Shown here piece after piece: positions 9,601-17,413 of a DNA stretch of 64,000 bases (position 1 is the first letter of the stretch; every line of letters begins with the position of its first letter). Source of the DNA: Prevotella sp. E13-17 (GTDB lineage: Bacteria; Bacteroidota; Bacteroidia; Bacteroidales; Bacteroidaceae); the NCBI RefSeq assembly GCF_022024035.1, contig NZ_CP091787.1, positions 1,178,001 to 1,242,000 on the forward strand, written 5' to 3'. The notes below the pieces were generated by a model, which saw nothing but the letters and a program-made list of their open reading frames with translations, searched no databases and was not told the origin of the DNA. The translations under genes and the position numbers were made by a program.

Positions 9601-9668
9601 TGATTCCTTTACTGAAGCGAATGGCAGGAGGCCAGAAAATTTCTGGACTTTCAGCGTATGAGAATTAA
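6609..9668 (+). CDS. hsdR: Type I restriction endonuclease subunit R (HsdR)
   Basis: 1019 codons from the first ATG. N-terminal nuclease: YDVILLINGLPLVQIELKTL, with E151-x-K153 of the PD-(D/E)xK fold. Then SF2 helicase motor: TTGSGKT (Walker A, about 294-298), IFDECH (401-404) and GFTGTP. The C-terminal helical region binds the methylase core. With HsdM and HsdS it forms the ATP-dependent type I complex that cuts unmodified DNA. A TATATTTG promoter octamer lies at 6624-6631, inside the first codons, so the true start is probably GTG at 6663 (VLESQIENSF, where family members begin). The first gene of a plus-strand run reaching 17150. Confidence 0.95.
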   Translation: MQKFLYICSKIINPINRSVLESQIENSFIRKLTTDLKYVYRDDIHDRQSLERNFREKFQALNKVHLTDAEFTRLMEELTNSDVYASSKRLREINTFMREDGTPLQYTLVNIKDWCKNDYEVVNQLRMNTRYSSHRYDVILLINGLPLVQIELKTLDVSPRRAMQQIVDYKNDVGNGYTNSLLCFMQMFIVSNRTNTYYFANNNRTHFNFNAAENYLPVYQWADEKNKKITNLDDFSDVFLAKCKLGEMISRYMVLVASEQKILMMRPYQIYAVKAIINCINENRGNGYIWHTTGSGKTLTSFKAATLLKDNPEIDKCLFVVDRKDLDRQTREEFNKFQEGCVEENTNTDALVRRMLSEDYSDKIIVTTIQKLGIALDPQNRANYQKRLLPVRDMRMVFIFDECHRSQFGENHKAIKEFFPNSQLFGFTGTPIFEQNASYTQITGEEAQYKTTEDVFEKELHAYTITNAIDDKNVLRFHVDYFKPDENDNVIGIAKKQAVVKMILQKHNNATNERRFNALFATGSINEAIEYYQLFKKMQAEQQEKDEAFEPLNIACVFSPPAEGNRDIMQIQEDLQQERIDNEKEPDQKKASLMAIIDDYNKQYGTNHSVAEFDAYYQDVQKRIKSQKYTNQDYAHKNKIDITIVVDMLLTGFDSKYLNTLYVDKNLKYHGLVQAFSRTNRILNDTKPYGNILDFRGQQDAVDEAIALFSGEKNGDVARQVWLVEPAEVIIQKYCKAVNDLRNFMHLQNLEFKPEEVANLKGDDAKAGFINYFKEVQRYKTQLDQYTDLVKVDNNENPWMASELIATTTYGFRDDDELRAFRGAYLDVAKQLKTKRESNDITVSTEIEDLDFEFVLFASALIDYDYIMELISRYVGAPSMQKMTKEQLVNLICSSANLIDEREDIIDYIDDLDAKGVNGKTEKEIEQGYELFKKDKFTKAISSIAEKHHLDIEAVQTFVNEIVERRIFDGEKLYDLIAPLELGWKDRARKEEELMKDLIPLLKRMAGGQKISGLSAYEN
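6624..6631 (+). promoter_or_regulatory. -7 promoter element of the hsd operon
   Basis: TATATTTG fits TAnnTTTG exactly. It overlaps the first in-frame ATG region of hsdR (6609), which implies transcription begins near 6637 and translation at GTG 6663. Confidence 0.5.
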
Positions 9669-9694
9669 TACATCTTTGAAAAGCAAAAAACGAG

Positions 9695-10348
9695 ATGGAT
9701 AATAACTTAACTTGTTCCCCGCAACATCTTAGATTTCCAGGATTTAAAGAAATTAGTAGTTGGGAAGAAAAAAGATTGGGTGATATCTTTGTGAGGATCA
9801 CAAAGAAGAATAAAGAAAACAATAAAAACGTCTTGACTATTTCGGCTCAACATGGCTTAGTAAGTCAATATGACTATTTTAACAAAAATGTTGCATCTTT
9901 AGATGTATCTAATTATTATCTTATAGAGAAAGGTGATTTTGCTTATAATAAGAGTCGTTCACAAGGCTATCCATATGGTGCAATTAAACCTTTGTCGTTG
10001 TATGATGAAGGTGTCGTTTCACCGTTGTATATATGTTTTAGATTAAAGGAAAACGAAGGTAACGCAGATTTCTTTCGACACTATTTTGAGACGGACTTAT
10101 TCAATAACGAAATCGCTAAAATAGCCCAAGAAGGTGCAAGAAATCACGGATTGTTAAATATTTCATCAGAAGAGTTTTTCGATATTCAACTTCGTGTTCC
10201 TTCTATTGAAGAACAAGCTAAAATAGCAAAGGGGTTATCATCAATAGATGAGTTAATTTATGCATGCAATGAAAAATTGGAATTACTCAAAGCTCATAAG
10301 AAAGGGTTAATGCAGCAATTGTTAGCTCCCATAAATGGGGGGGGGTAA
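9695..10348 (+). CDS. hsdS: Type I specificity subunit HsdS, first half (one TRD), ends at the poly-G tract
   Basis: 217 residues, about half of a normal HsdS (400-450). It has one target-recognition domain (residues about 20-165) and one conserved helical spacer ending KLELLKAHKKGLMQQLLAP. The reading frame enters a run of nine G at 10337-10345 and stops at TAA directly after it (GGG GGG GGG TAA). Loss of one G would join it in frame to the next gene, giving a 425-residue HsdS with two TRDs. As written it encodes a single-TRD half subunit, which may dimerize. Clearly AT-richer than the flanking core genes. Confidence 0.9.
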   Translation: MDNNLTCSPQHLRFPGFKEISSWEEKRLGDIFVRITKKNKENNKNVLTISAQHGLVSQYDYFNKNVASLDVSNYYLIEKGDFAYNKSRSQGYPYGAIKPLSLYDEGVVSPLYICFRLKENEGNADFFRHYFETDLFNNEIAKIAQEGARNHGLLNISSEEFFDIQLRVPSIEEQAKIAKGLSSIDELIYACNEKLELLKAHKKGLMQQLLAPINGGG

Positions 10349-10973
10349 TTCTTGTGTGACGTCTACATTAAGATTTCCTAAGTTTAAGAACACTAAAGGA
10401 TGGGAGATTAAGAAATTGAAAGATATAGCTTTTCGTATTACAGTTAAAAATAAGAGTAAAAAAGATTTGCCTGTATTCACGAACTCTGCATCTGGTGGAA
10501 TCGTGAATCAACAGGATTATTTTGATAGAGAAATTGTAACAAAAGACAATCTTATTAATTACTCTATTGTTGAAGTTGATGATTTTATTTACAATCCGCG
10601 AATCTCAACAACAGCACCAGTCGGCCCTATTTCAAGAAATCGAATTGGACATGGTGTTATGTCTCCGTTATATACTATTTTTCGGTTTATTGACGGAAAC
10701 ATTGACTTCTTTGAGCATTATTTCAAGACAAATTGTTGGCATCAATATTTGAAAAATAAAGCAAATTTCGGTGCTCGATTTGATCGTATGAATATAACAA
10801 ATGAAGATTTTATGAATATGCCAATTCCATTCCCTCCAATAGTAGAACAAAAACAAATCGCAGAATGCTTATCATCTATAGACGAAGCTATAACGCTTTA
10901 TTCTGAGAAAGTTTCTTTGATAGAACAGCATAAAAAAGGGCTTATGCAACAGTTGTTCCCAACTCCAAAATAA
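10335..10973 (+). CDS. hsdS: Type I specificity subunit HsdS, second half (one TRD)
   Basis: 212 residues starting at the ATG whose third base is the first G of the nine-G tract; it overlaps the end of the first half by 14 bp, so re-initiation at the upstream stop is likely. It repeats the layout of the first half: STLRFPKF, a TRD (about 25-165), then SLIEQHKKGLMQQLFP. The TRD differs in sequence from the first, so the two halves should read different half-sites. The ATG stays in frame only with nine G (or nine plus or minus three). The product could pair with the first half to rebuild a two-TRD subunit. Confidence 0.88.
   Translation: MGGGNSCVTSTLRFPKFKNTKGWEIKKLKDIAFRITVKNKSKKDLPVFTNSASGGIVNQQDYFDREIVTKDNLINYSIVEVDDFIYNPRISTTAPVGPISRNRIGHGVMSPLYTIFRFIDGNIDFFEHYFKTNCWHQYLKNKANFGARFDRMNITNEDFMNMPIPFPPIVEQKQIAECLSSIDEAITLYSEKVSLIEQHKKGLMQQLFPTPK
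10337..10345 (+). repeat. Poly-G (G9) contingency tract between the hsdS halves
   Basis: Nine consecutive G at the exact junction of two HsdS halves. Frame arithmetic: G9 gives two overlapping half-length ORFs; G8 (or G11) fuses them; G10 lets the first half stop five codons later (VILV then TGA) and puts a stop straight after the second ATG's glycines. Long homopolymers in hsdS are a known phase-variation mechanism (for example NgoAV in Neisseria). Confidence 0.85.
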
Positions 10974-10979
10974 AATGTT

Positions 10980-12149
10980 ATGCCTAATCAATTGAAAGAT
11001 TCATATTCAAATTTGAGCGAACTTGCTCAAGATTTGAGAAATAGCGAAAAGAAGAATATAATTATTTTCGCCCATAATGGCGTTGGTAAAACAAGTCTCT
11101 CTGTTGAATTTAAAAACATAGCTAAAAATGCAGGTGCGAGTGATACCTTATATTATAATGCATTTACCGAAGATTTGTTTTATTGGGACAATGATTTGGA
11201 AAATGATGAAGTTAGAGTCTTACGATTCAATAGAAGATCTCATTTCTTTGATGGTCTAGATGCCAATGAAATGGATACACGAATCCGTTCTGTTTTAGGT
11301 AGGTATTCCGACTTTGATTTTACTATCAGAATGGATGTCGAGGCGGAAAAAGAAAAAAATAAAGGCATAACTACGTATCATTTTCATTCTACAGATTATG
11401 TCACGTTCAGAAGAATGGAATACAGTGAAGAGACTGGAACTACAGAATGGAAAGAGAATATAAAAATCTCGCGTGGAGAAGAGAACATCTTCAAATGGTG
11501 TTTCTTCCTAGCTATTGTCCAAATGACCGTTGATAAGGCAGAAGCATATAAATGGGTGAAATACATCTATATTGATGACCCAATTTCTTCATTGGATGAT
11601 AATAACGCCATACTTGTTGCCAGTCATCTCGCTTCATTGATAAAACAAGACACAAACAATCTACATACGATAATTTCTACGCATCATGGCTTGTTCTATA
11701 ATGTGATGTGTAATGAGTTGGGTAATAATGCTCCTAAATATTATTTATATAAAGAAAACGAAGAAGGAGATGATGTCACTAAACAAACCAAATTTCTATG
11801 GAAGATAAAAGACTTAAGAGATACTCCTTTTTTCCAACATGTATCATTAATAAAAGAACTGAATAAGGCTGTAAGTGATGAAGGGCAGCTGTTTACTTAT
11901 CATTTCAATATGTTGAGAAATGTATTGGAAAAAACTGCGGCATTTCATGGTTTTAACAGATTTAGTGATTGTATTAAAAAATTTGATGACGACCCAGATG
12001 AACAATTATATTCACGAATGATTAATATTTTCAGTCATGGTAATTACTCTGTATTTGAGCCTGTTGAAATGAATGATGAGAATAAAAACTATTTCAAAAA
12101 GATATATGCCGATTTTAAAAAACAATTCCCTTTTAACGAAGATTTGTAA
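10980..12149 (+). CDS. PrrC-like anticodon nuclease (ABC-type ATPase domain plus C-terminal nuclease domain)
   Basis: 389 residues, close to PrrC of E. coli. The N-terminal ATPase has AHNGVGKTS (31-39, Walker A), SRGEEN (164-169, signature-like), YIYIDDPISSLDD (195-207, Walker B/D-loop) and STHH (233-236, switch His). The C-terminal domain has R313, E317 and H353 in the contexts LRNVLEKTA and NIFSHGN, matching in order and spacing the Arg-Glu-His catalytic triad of PrrC. Known for the family: kept silent by the type I enzyme, released when a phage inhibits restriction, then cleaving a tRNA anticodon loop. It lies between hsdS and hsdM, 6 bp after hsdS and 3 bp before hsdM, as expected for an enzyme-guarding toxin. 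Confidence 0.82.
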   Translation: MPNQLKDSYSNLSELAQDLRNSEKKNIIIFAHNGVGKTSLSVEFKNIAKNAGASDTLYYNAFTEDLFYWDNDLENDEVRVLRFNRRSHFFDGLDANEMDTRIRSVLGRYSDFDFTIRMDVEAEKEKNKGITTYHFHSTDYVTFRRMEYSEETGTTEWKENIKISRGEENIFKWCFFLAIVQMTVDKAEAYKWVKYIYIDDPISSLDDNNAILVASHLASLIKQDTNNLHTIISTHHGLFYNVMCNELGNNAPKYYLYKENEEGDDVTKQTKFLWKIKDLRDTPFFQHVSLIKELNKAVSDEGQLFTYHFNMLRNVLEKTAAFHGFNRFSDCIKKFDDDPDEQLYSRMINIFSHGNYSVFEPVEMNDENKNYFKKIYADFKKQFPFNEDL

Positions 12150-12152
12150 CTT

Positions 12153-13781
12153 ATGACTCAGAATCAGCAACAAGAACTCGGAAAAACTCTTTGGGGAATC
12201 GCCAATAACCTACGTGGTGCAATGATGGCTGATGATTTCCGTGATTATATGCTATCTTTTCTTTTTTGGAAGTATCTGTCAGATAGTTATGTTAATGCAG
12301 CCAAAAAAGAATTAGGTCCAGATTATCCAGAAACGCCTAAAGATGTTTTGGATACATTAGGAGTTTCAACTCCTCTACAGATATGGTATAATGAGAATCC
12401 AAATGATGTGCTGCTGTTTGAACGACAGATGAAGCGTAAAACTCATTATATTATTGAACCTCAATATTTATGGGACAATATTGTGGAATTGGCGAGAACA
12501 CAAAGTGATGAGTTACTGCTAACATTAGAGGAGGGATTCAAATATATAGAGAATGATTCCTTTGACAGTTCGTTTAAAGGTTTGTTCTCTGAAATCAATT
12601 TGAGTTCTGAGAAGTTAGGCAAGAACTATACAGAGCGAAATGACTTATTGACAAAGGTCATCACGACGATTGCGAATGGACTGAAAGAGTTCTCTGCCGA
12701 CAATGATTCTTTGGGCGATGCTTATGAATATCTGATTGGTCAGTTTGCTGCAGGTTCAGGACAAAAGGCTGGCGAATTCTATACGCCACAGATGATTTCA
12801 ACAATCCTATCTCGTATTGTTACATTGGATTGTCAAGACCCTGCATCTGGTAAGAAAAACAGAATTAACCGTGTGCTGGACTTTGCTTGTGGTTCAGGAT
12901 CGTTGTTGCTGAATGTACGCAACCAGATGGGCGAAAGTGGCATTGGCAAAATTTATGGTCAGGAGAAGAATATCACGACCTATAACCTCTGCCGAATGAA
13001 TATGCTTCTGCATGGGGTAAAAGATTCTGCTTTTGAAATTCATCATGGCGATTCACTTGCTAATGATTGGGAAATATTACAGGAGGAAAATCCTGCTAAC
13101 AAGATAGATTTCGATGCAGTCGTAGCTAATCCCCCTTTCTCTCTGCGTTGGGATCCAACGGAAGACACCATCAATGACTTCCGTTTCAATCGCTATGGAG
13201 TAGCACCACGATCTGCTGCTGACTTTGCTTTCCTTTTGCATGGTTTCCATTTCCTAAGCGAAGACGGTACAATGGCTATCATTCTGCCTCATGGTGTGTT
13301 GTTCCGTGGAGGCAAGGAGTTGGCTATCAGAAAGAAACTGCTCGAAGATGACAATATCGATGCTGTTATAGGTTTGCCTGGCAATCTGTTCTATTCAACG
13401 GGTATTCCTGTTTGCATCATTGTTTTAAAGAAATGCCGTAAGAATGATAAGATTCTCTTCATCAATGCCAGTTCTGACGAGCACTACGAAAAGGGAAAAC
13501 GTCAGAACTATCTTCGTGATGAAGATGTCAATAAGATAGTTGATACTTACCAATTCCGTAAAGAAGAATCACGCTATTCCCGTCAAGTCTCTTTACAGGA
13601 AATCAAAGAGAATGACTACAACCTCAATATCACACGTTATGTCAGTCTGGCACAGGAAGAAAAGCCTATTGACCTGCAAGAAGTGCATGATAAGTTGGTA
13701 GAGATAGAAAAGGAAATTGTGAAGGCTCGCGATAAACATAATGAATTCCTGAAAGAATTAGGCTTGCCCCCATTGGTATAA
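12153..13781 (+). CDS. hsdM: Type I DNA methyltransferase subunit M (HsdM)
   Basis: 542 residues. N-terminal helical domain (residues 1-170), then the methylase: GSGQKAGEFYTPQMIS, SAM motif I VLDFACGSGSLLL (about 241-253) and motif IV ANPPF (325-329), the N6-adenine catalytic loop. C-terminal coiled coil VHDKLVEIEKEIVKARDKH likely contacts HsdS. It modifies host DNA at the HsdS-defined site. Encoded last of the hsd genes (order R-S-S-prrC-M), 4 bp before abiH, so the defence genes downstream probably share its transcript. Confidence 0.95.
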   Translation: MTQNQQQELGKTLWGIANNLRGAMMADDFRDYMLSFLFWKYLSDSYVNAAKKELGPDYPETPKDVLDTLGVSTPLQIWYNENPNDVLLFERQMKRKTHYIIEPQYLWDNIVELARTQSDELLLTLEEGFKYIENDSFDSSFKGLFSEINLSSEKLGKNYTERNDLLTKVITTIANGLKEFSADNDSLGDAYEYLIGQFAAGSGQKAGEFYTPQMISTILSRIVTLDCQDPASGKKNRINRVLDFACGSGSLLLNVRNQMGESGIGKIYGQEKNITTYNLCRMNMLLHGVKDSAFEIHHGDSLANDWEILQEENPANKIDFDAVVANPPFSLRWDPTEDTINDFRFNRYGVAPRSAADFAFLLHGFHFLSEDGTMAIILPHGVLFRGGKELAIRKKLLEDDNIDAVIGLPGNLFYSTGIPVCIIVLKKCRKNDKILFINASSDEHYEKGKRQNYLRDEDVNKIVDTYQFRKEESRYSRQVSLQEIKENDYNLNITRYVSLAQEEKPIDLQEVHDKLVEIEKEIVKARDKHNEFLKELGLPPLV

Positions 13782-13785
13782 AAGT

Positions 13786-14727
13786 ATGGCACAACTCGCT
13801 CTTATAATAGGCAATGGATTTGATCTGGACTTAGGGCTGCCATCTAAGTATTCTGACTTCATGGATAGCCCAGAATGGAGGAATATTCTTTCAGGTGTAA
13901 GGAGTAGTTACCATGATAATGAATTGAATCACTCCCTTATTTGGTATCTGTATAAAGGAGCTCATGATTTGAACTGGTTCGATATCGAAGTAGAAATTCA
14001 TAATTTCATACAAGAACATCCCGACTGTACAGAAAACGAAGTTCGTCATATACGTAGTGATTTTGATCAACTAAAGAAGGCATTAAAGGACTACTTAAAT
14101 CGTGTAACAGCGAACTTTAAGGCTGCAGAGAATAAGATAGCATGCCGACTTATTTACCACCTGACCCAATGTCCTCTTAGCATGGTTGAGATTTATTTCA
14201 ATTATACCAATGCTCACATAATGTTGCAAAGGCAAACCTATTACAATCCTGGTCAATGTACTTTTACTTATGTTCATGGCAGTTTAAGAGAAAATGATAT
14301 TGTACTTGGATGCGATTTGAGCGATAACGAAGAAGTTAATCGGTCATTGTCCTTTATGTACAAATACAATATGTTAAAAAGGTCCAATCACGTAGCCCGC
14401 CATATTTTAGAAGCAAAAGAGGTTATTTTCTTTGGTCACTCTGTAAATGAAATGGATTTCTGCTATTTTAGGGAGTTTTTTAGGGCTGCCAGTGCTTCGC
14501 CCAATCCTATTAGGCATTTGACATTTATCACTTACGATGATGAATCTGAACGTAGCATAAAAGACAATATCCGAAATCAAGGTATTTCCGTTTCAGATTT
14601 ATATAGCAATCTATGGACTTTCACTTTCATCCACTCAAGCAAAATATACAAAGGTGATGGAAATGAACAGCAAAAGTGGAATGAGTTACTTCAAAGAGTG
14701 TTAGCAAGGGATAGGCATGGATTATAA
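13786..14727 (+). CDS. AbiH-family abortive infection protein
   Basis: 313 residues. The start LALIIGNGFDLDLGLPSKYSDF (4-25) is the AbiH hallmark (nucleotide-binding-like loop GNGFDLDLGLP), and FGHSVNEMDFCYF near residue 217 is the second conserved block (GHS-x3-D). Known for the family: phage abortive infection proteins of unknown mechanism. It starts 4 bp after hsdM on the same strand and is therefore a likely part of the same operon. Confidence 0.85.
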   Translation: MAQLALIIGNGFDLDLGLPSKYSDFMDSPEWRNILSGVRSSYHDNELNHSLIWYLYKGAHDLNWFDIEVEIHNFIQEHPDCTENEVRHIRSDFDQLKKALKDYLNRVTANFKAAENKIACRLIYHLTQCPLSMVEIYFNYTNAHIMLQRQTYYNPGQCTFTYVHGSLRENDIVLGCDLSDNEEVNRSLSFMYKYNMLKRSNHVARHILEAKEVIFFGHSVNEMDFCYFREFFRAASASPNPIRHLTFITYDDESERSIKDNIRNQGISVSDLYSNLWTFTFIHSSKIYKGDGNEQQKWNELLQRVLARDRHGL

Positions 14728-14741
14728 AACTAACAGCTAAT

Positions 14742-15569
14742 ATGGGCAAAACAGTAACAACATATTTGATAGACGGAGATCCGAAAGGGACTCAGTACGT
14801 GTTCATCAGCAATAAGATTTGCCAGATGTATGTGATTCCTCGTTCTAACCTTTCAATTCTGAATGAGCGTCAGGAGTTGCAGACACCAGCATTTTATATC
14901 TTGTTGGGTGAAGATGAGGCAACTAAGCCAAAGGCATATATTGGTGAGACAGAGAATTTTCGTGAGCGGGTGAAAGATCACGATAGCAAAAAAGCGTTTT
15001 GGCAAAAGGCGTTGCTGTTTATCTCGAAAGATGCTGCTATGACAAAGGCTGATGTGCAATACTTGGAGCATCGAGCCATCACAGAGGCAAAGATTTCAAA
15101 CACTTTTGTGTTGAACGAGAACAAACAGACACCAAAAGCACCTAATCTTCCTGAATACAGAAAGGATGATATGGAGGGTTTCTTTGAAGATGTGAAGTTC
15201 CTGACATCTTTTATTGGCTGCAATATCTTTGATATAGCAAAGCCAAAGGAAGAGCACTTGTTCTATACTAAAGGGCGCGGGTGTGATGCAAAAGGCTTCT
15301 ATCAGACAAGTGGCTTCACCGTCTTAAAGGGTAGTATTATCGCCAAGTCTTCCGTTCCTTCACTCACGTGGAAAGAGAAGCGTGAGAAGCTGTTGAAAGA
15401 ATATACCGTCAGCAATGGTGACAAGTTGAAATTAGAGTCTGACAAGACTTTCTCCAGTCCCAGCACTGCAGCTGATTTCTGCATCGGAAGCAGCAACAAT
15501 GGTTGGCTCGTCTGGAAAGACAAAGATGACCAAACACTGGATGCTGTATATAGGAAGCAATTGGAATAA
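14742..15569 (+). CDS. GIY-YIG nuclease family protein with DUF4357 domain
   Basis: 275 residues. GIY-YIG-like core: TPAFYILLGEDE (about 48-59) and KAYIGETENFRERVKDHD (66-83), with R and H residues of the family and Glu in LEHRAITEA. The C-terminal part ends AADFCIGSSNNGWLVWKDK, typical of DUF4357. Such proteins occur beside restriction-modification genes and are presumed to act on DNA. Starts 14 bp after abiH. Whether it is an active nuclease is not shown; the second motif reads AYIG rather than YIG with the usual leading Tyr. Confidence 0.8.
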   Translation: MGKTVTTYLIDGDPKGTQYVFISNKICQMYVIPRSNLSILNERQELQTPAFYILLGEDEATKPKAYIGETENFRERVKDHDSKKAFWQKALLFISKDAAMTKADVQYLEHRAITEAKISNTFVLNENKQTPKAPNLPEYRKDDMEGFFEDVKFLTSFIGCNIFDIAKPKEEHLFYTKGRGCDAKGFYQTSGFTVLKGSIIAKSSVPSLTWKEKREKLLKEYTVSNGDKLKLESDKTFSSPSTAADFCIGSSNNGWLVWKDKDDQTLDAVYRKQLE

Positions 15570-15593
15570 AATTTGTAACTTTGCAAGCAAGAT

Positions 15594-17150
15594 ATGACAA
15601 TAGACGAGATAAGAGCATTGCTCAATGATTTAGAGAGTGATCGGGTTGAAAGAACAATTTCAACCACGAACACAGATAAGTTTGGACAGGCAATCTGTGC
15701 ATTCGCCAATGACCTTCCTGACCATCGACAGCCTGGCTATTTGTTCTTGGGTGTGATGGACGATGGCAAAGTGAAAGGGCTGGATGTGACAGATGAACTG
15801 CTGAAGAATGTGGCGGCAATACGCACAGATGGAAATATTCAGCCACAGCCATCAATGACTGTTGAAAAGGTGTCAATGGGAGAAGGGAATATAGTGATGG
15901 TAAAAGTGGAACCTTCCATTTTTCCTCCTGTCAGGTATAAGGGGCGCATTTGGATTAGAATTGGACCTCGTAAGGGTGTAGCCAACGAGAATGATGAGCA
16001 TATCCTGATGGAGAAACGTCGGACTAATGTGACTTCATTTGACTCGTCGCCTTGTCTGAATGCGACGATAGACGACTTGGATTTGCAGCAGTTCAAGCAC
16101 TATTATCTGCCCAACGCAATGACTGATGATGAAATTGAGGAAGACCGCAAGGAAGGACGGGGCATTAAGGTGCAATTGAGTTCGTTTGGATTCTATGATA
16201 CTCGCTACGATTGTCCGACTAATGCAGGTATGTTGTTCTTCGCGAAGAATCTTCGTAGGTTTATTCCTGGTGCATACATTCAGTACGTTCGGTTTGCAGG
16301 GAAAGACCGAACTGGGGATATATTGATGGAACATGAGTTCAAGGCGAATCTGTGTACGACCTTAAAGGAACTGGAGACTTTTGTTGATACTACTATTGCC
16401 AATCGTCGCCCTATACCTGTTAGTTCGACACGTGAAGATATATTCGTGGATTATCCTGACTGGGCTACTCGTGAACTTCTGATGAATGCAATCTGCCATC
16501 GTGACTATACAAGTAATGGACCGATTCAGTTCTATCAGTATGATGACCGCATTGAGATTATGAATCATGGTGGCTTGTATGGACGTGCCAATGAGGCAAA
16601 TTTCCCCAAGGTGAATGACTATCGGAACATCGTAGTGGCAGAGGCTATGAAGGTCTTGGGCTTCGTTAATCGCCATAGTCGTGGTGTGCTGAGGGTGCAG
16701 AAGGATTTGAAGGCTAATGAGAATGGTGAGGCTGTTTATGACTTCAGTTATCAAACGGCTGTTATGGTGACGGAGAGTAAATCACCTCGCGGAGAGAGGG
16801 CCATGAAGGAGGCTATTGCTAATGGTCTTGTAATTGAGGGAGAAGAAAAACGATCACAAAAAAGGTCAGATTTGACCATTCTTGATCAAAAACCGTCAAA
16901 AATGACGGAAAATAGTGAAGGAAAAGTTCAAAAACCGTCATTTTTGACGGAAAATGAATTTCCTTCAATGATAGTAAAGAATGTTTATGAAGCCCTTAAA
17001 TTAAATCGTAAAGCGAAATATTCATGGCTTCAGGATAACTTAGGCGTAAGCGAAAGCACTATTCTTAGGGCTATAAACGATCTTAAGGAACTCGGATATA
17101 TAAATCCAGAACATTCGAAAATAAAAGGTGAGTGGCAGCTTTTGAAGTAA
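15594..17150 (+). CDS. AlbA_2 (Schlafen-like) ATP-binding protein with C-terminal winged helix
   Basis: 518 residues. Residues about 1-130 form the AlbA_2 domain (HRQPGYLFLGVMDDGKVKGL is the typical segment). Residues 130-410 resemble the RecG-like C-terminal ATPase/GHKL region (ATRELLMNAICHRDYTSNG, HSRGVLRVQ). A low-complexity linker with KPSKMTEN and KPSFLTEN is followed by a winged helix (KYSWLQDNLGVSESTILRAINDLKELGYI). The family is annotated as putative transcriptional regulators and often accompanies defence genes. The linker DNA holds three short palindromes (16864-16950). Last gene of the island run. Confidence 0.85.
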   Translation: MTIDEIRALLNDLESDRVERTISTTNTDKFGQAICAFANDLPDHRQPGYLFLGVMDDGKVKGLDVTDELLKNVAAIRTDGNIQPQPSMTVEKVSMGEGNIVMVKVEPSIFPPVRYKGRIWIRIGPRKGVANENDEHILMEKRRTNVTSFDSSPCLNATIDDLDLQQFKHYYLPNAMTDDEIEEDRKEGRGIKVQLSSFGFYDTRYDCPTNAGMLFFAKNLRRFIPGAYIQYVRFAGKDRTGDILMEHEFKANLCTTLKELETFVDTTIANRRPIPVSSTREDIFVDYPDWATRELLMNAICHRDYTSNGPIQFYQYDDRIEIMNHGGLYGRANEANFPKVNDYRNIVVAEAMKVLGFVNRHSRGVLRVQKDLKANENGEAVYDFSYQTAVMVTESKSPRGERAMKEAIANGLVIEGEEKRSQKRSDLTILDQKPSKMTENSEGKVQKPSFLTENEFPSMIVKNVYEALKLNRKAKYSWLQDNLGVSESTILRAINDLKELGYINPEHSKIKGEWQLLK

Positions 17151-17232
17151 GTGCTCCTGCTTATGCAAACGACAACGGAGTGGACAAATTGACATCTATA
17201 TGACAATTTCAACTTGTCAACGTTTAATAATA

Positions 17233-17274
17233 TTCTTTTCCCTTAAGGCTGTTATGGACTTTAAGGGAAAAGAA
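17233..17274. terminator. Hairpin at the end of the defence island
   Basis: A perfect 14 bp inverted repeat (TTCTTTTCCCTTAA / TTAAGGGAAAAGAA, loop of 14) 82 bp after the AlbA_2 stop, followed by TTTTT at 17276-17280. It reads as a terminator for the plus-strand island. The rest of 17151-17370 shows nothing recognisable. Confidence 0.5.
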
Positions 17275-17370
17275 GTTTTTAAAGGAGAAAATATGGTAGA
17301 AATAGCGCAGAAATCGAAGGAGCTGTCTAGCAGTATCAAATCAGTATCAAATTTGAAATGATGAAAAAGA

Positions 17371-17404
17371 AAAAGCCCTGTAAATCTTTGATCTACAGGA
17401 CTTA
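17371..17404 (-). terminator. Probable terminator of tRNA-His
   Basis: On the minus strand, CCTGTA and TACAGG arms with a 10 to 11 nt loop are followed by a T-rich stretch (CTTTTTCTTTTTC), starting about 10 bp after the tRNA 3' end. Confidence 0.55.
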
Positions 17405-17413
17405 TTCTTGAGG

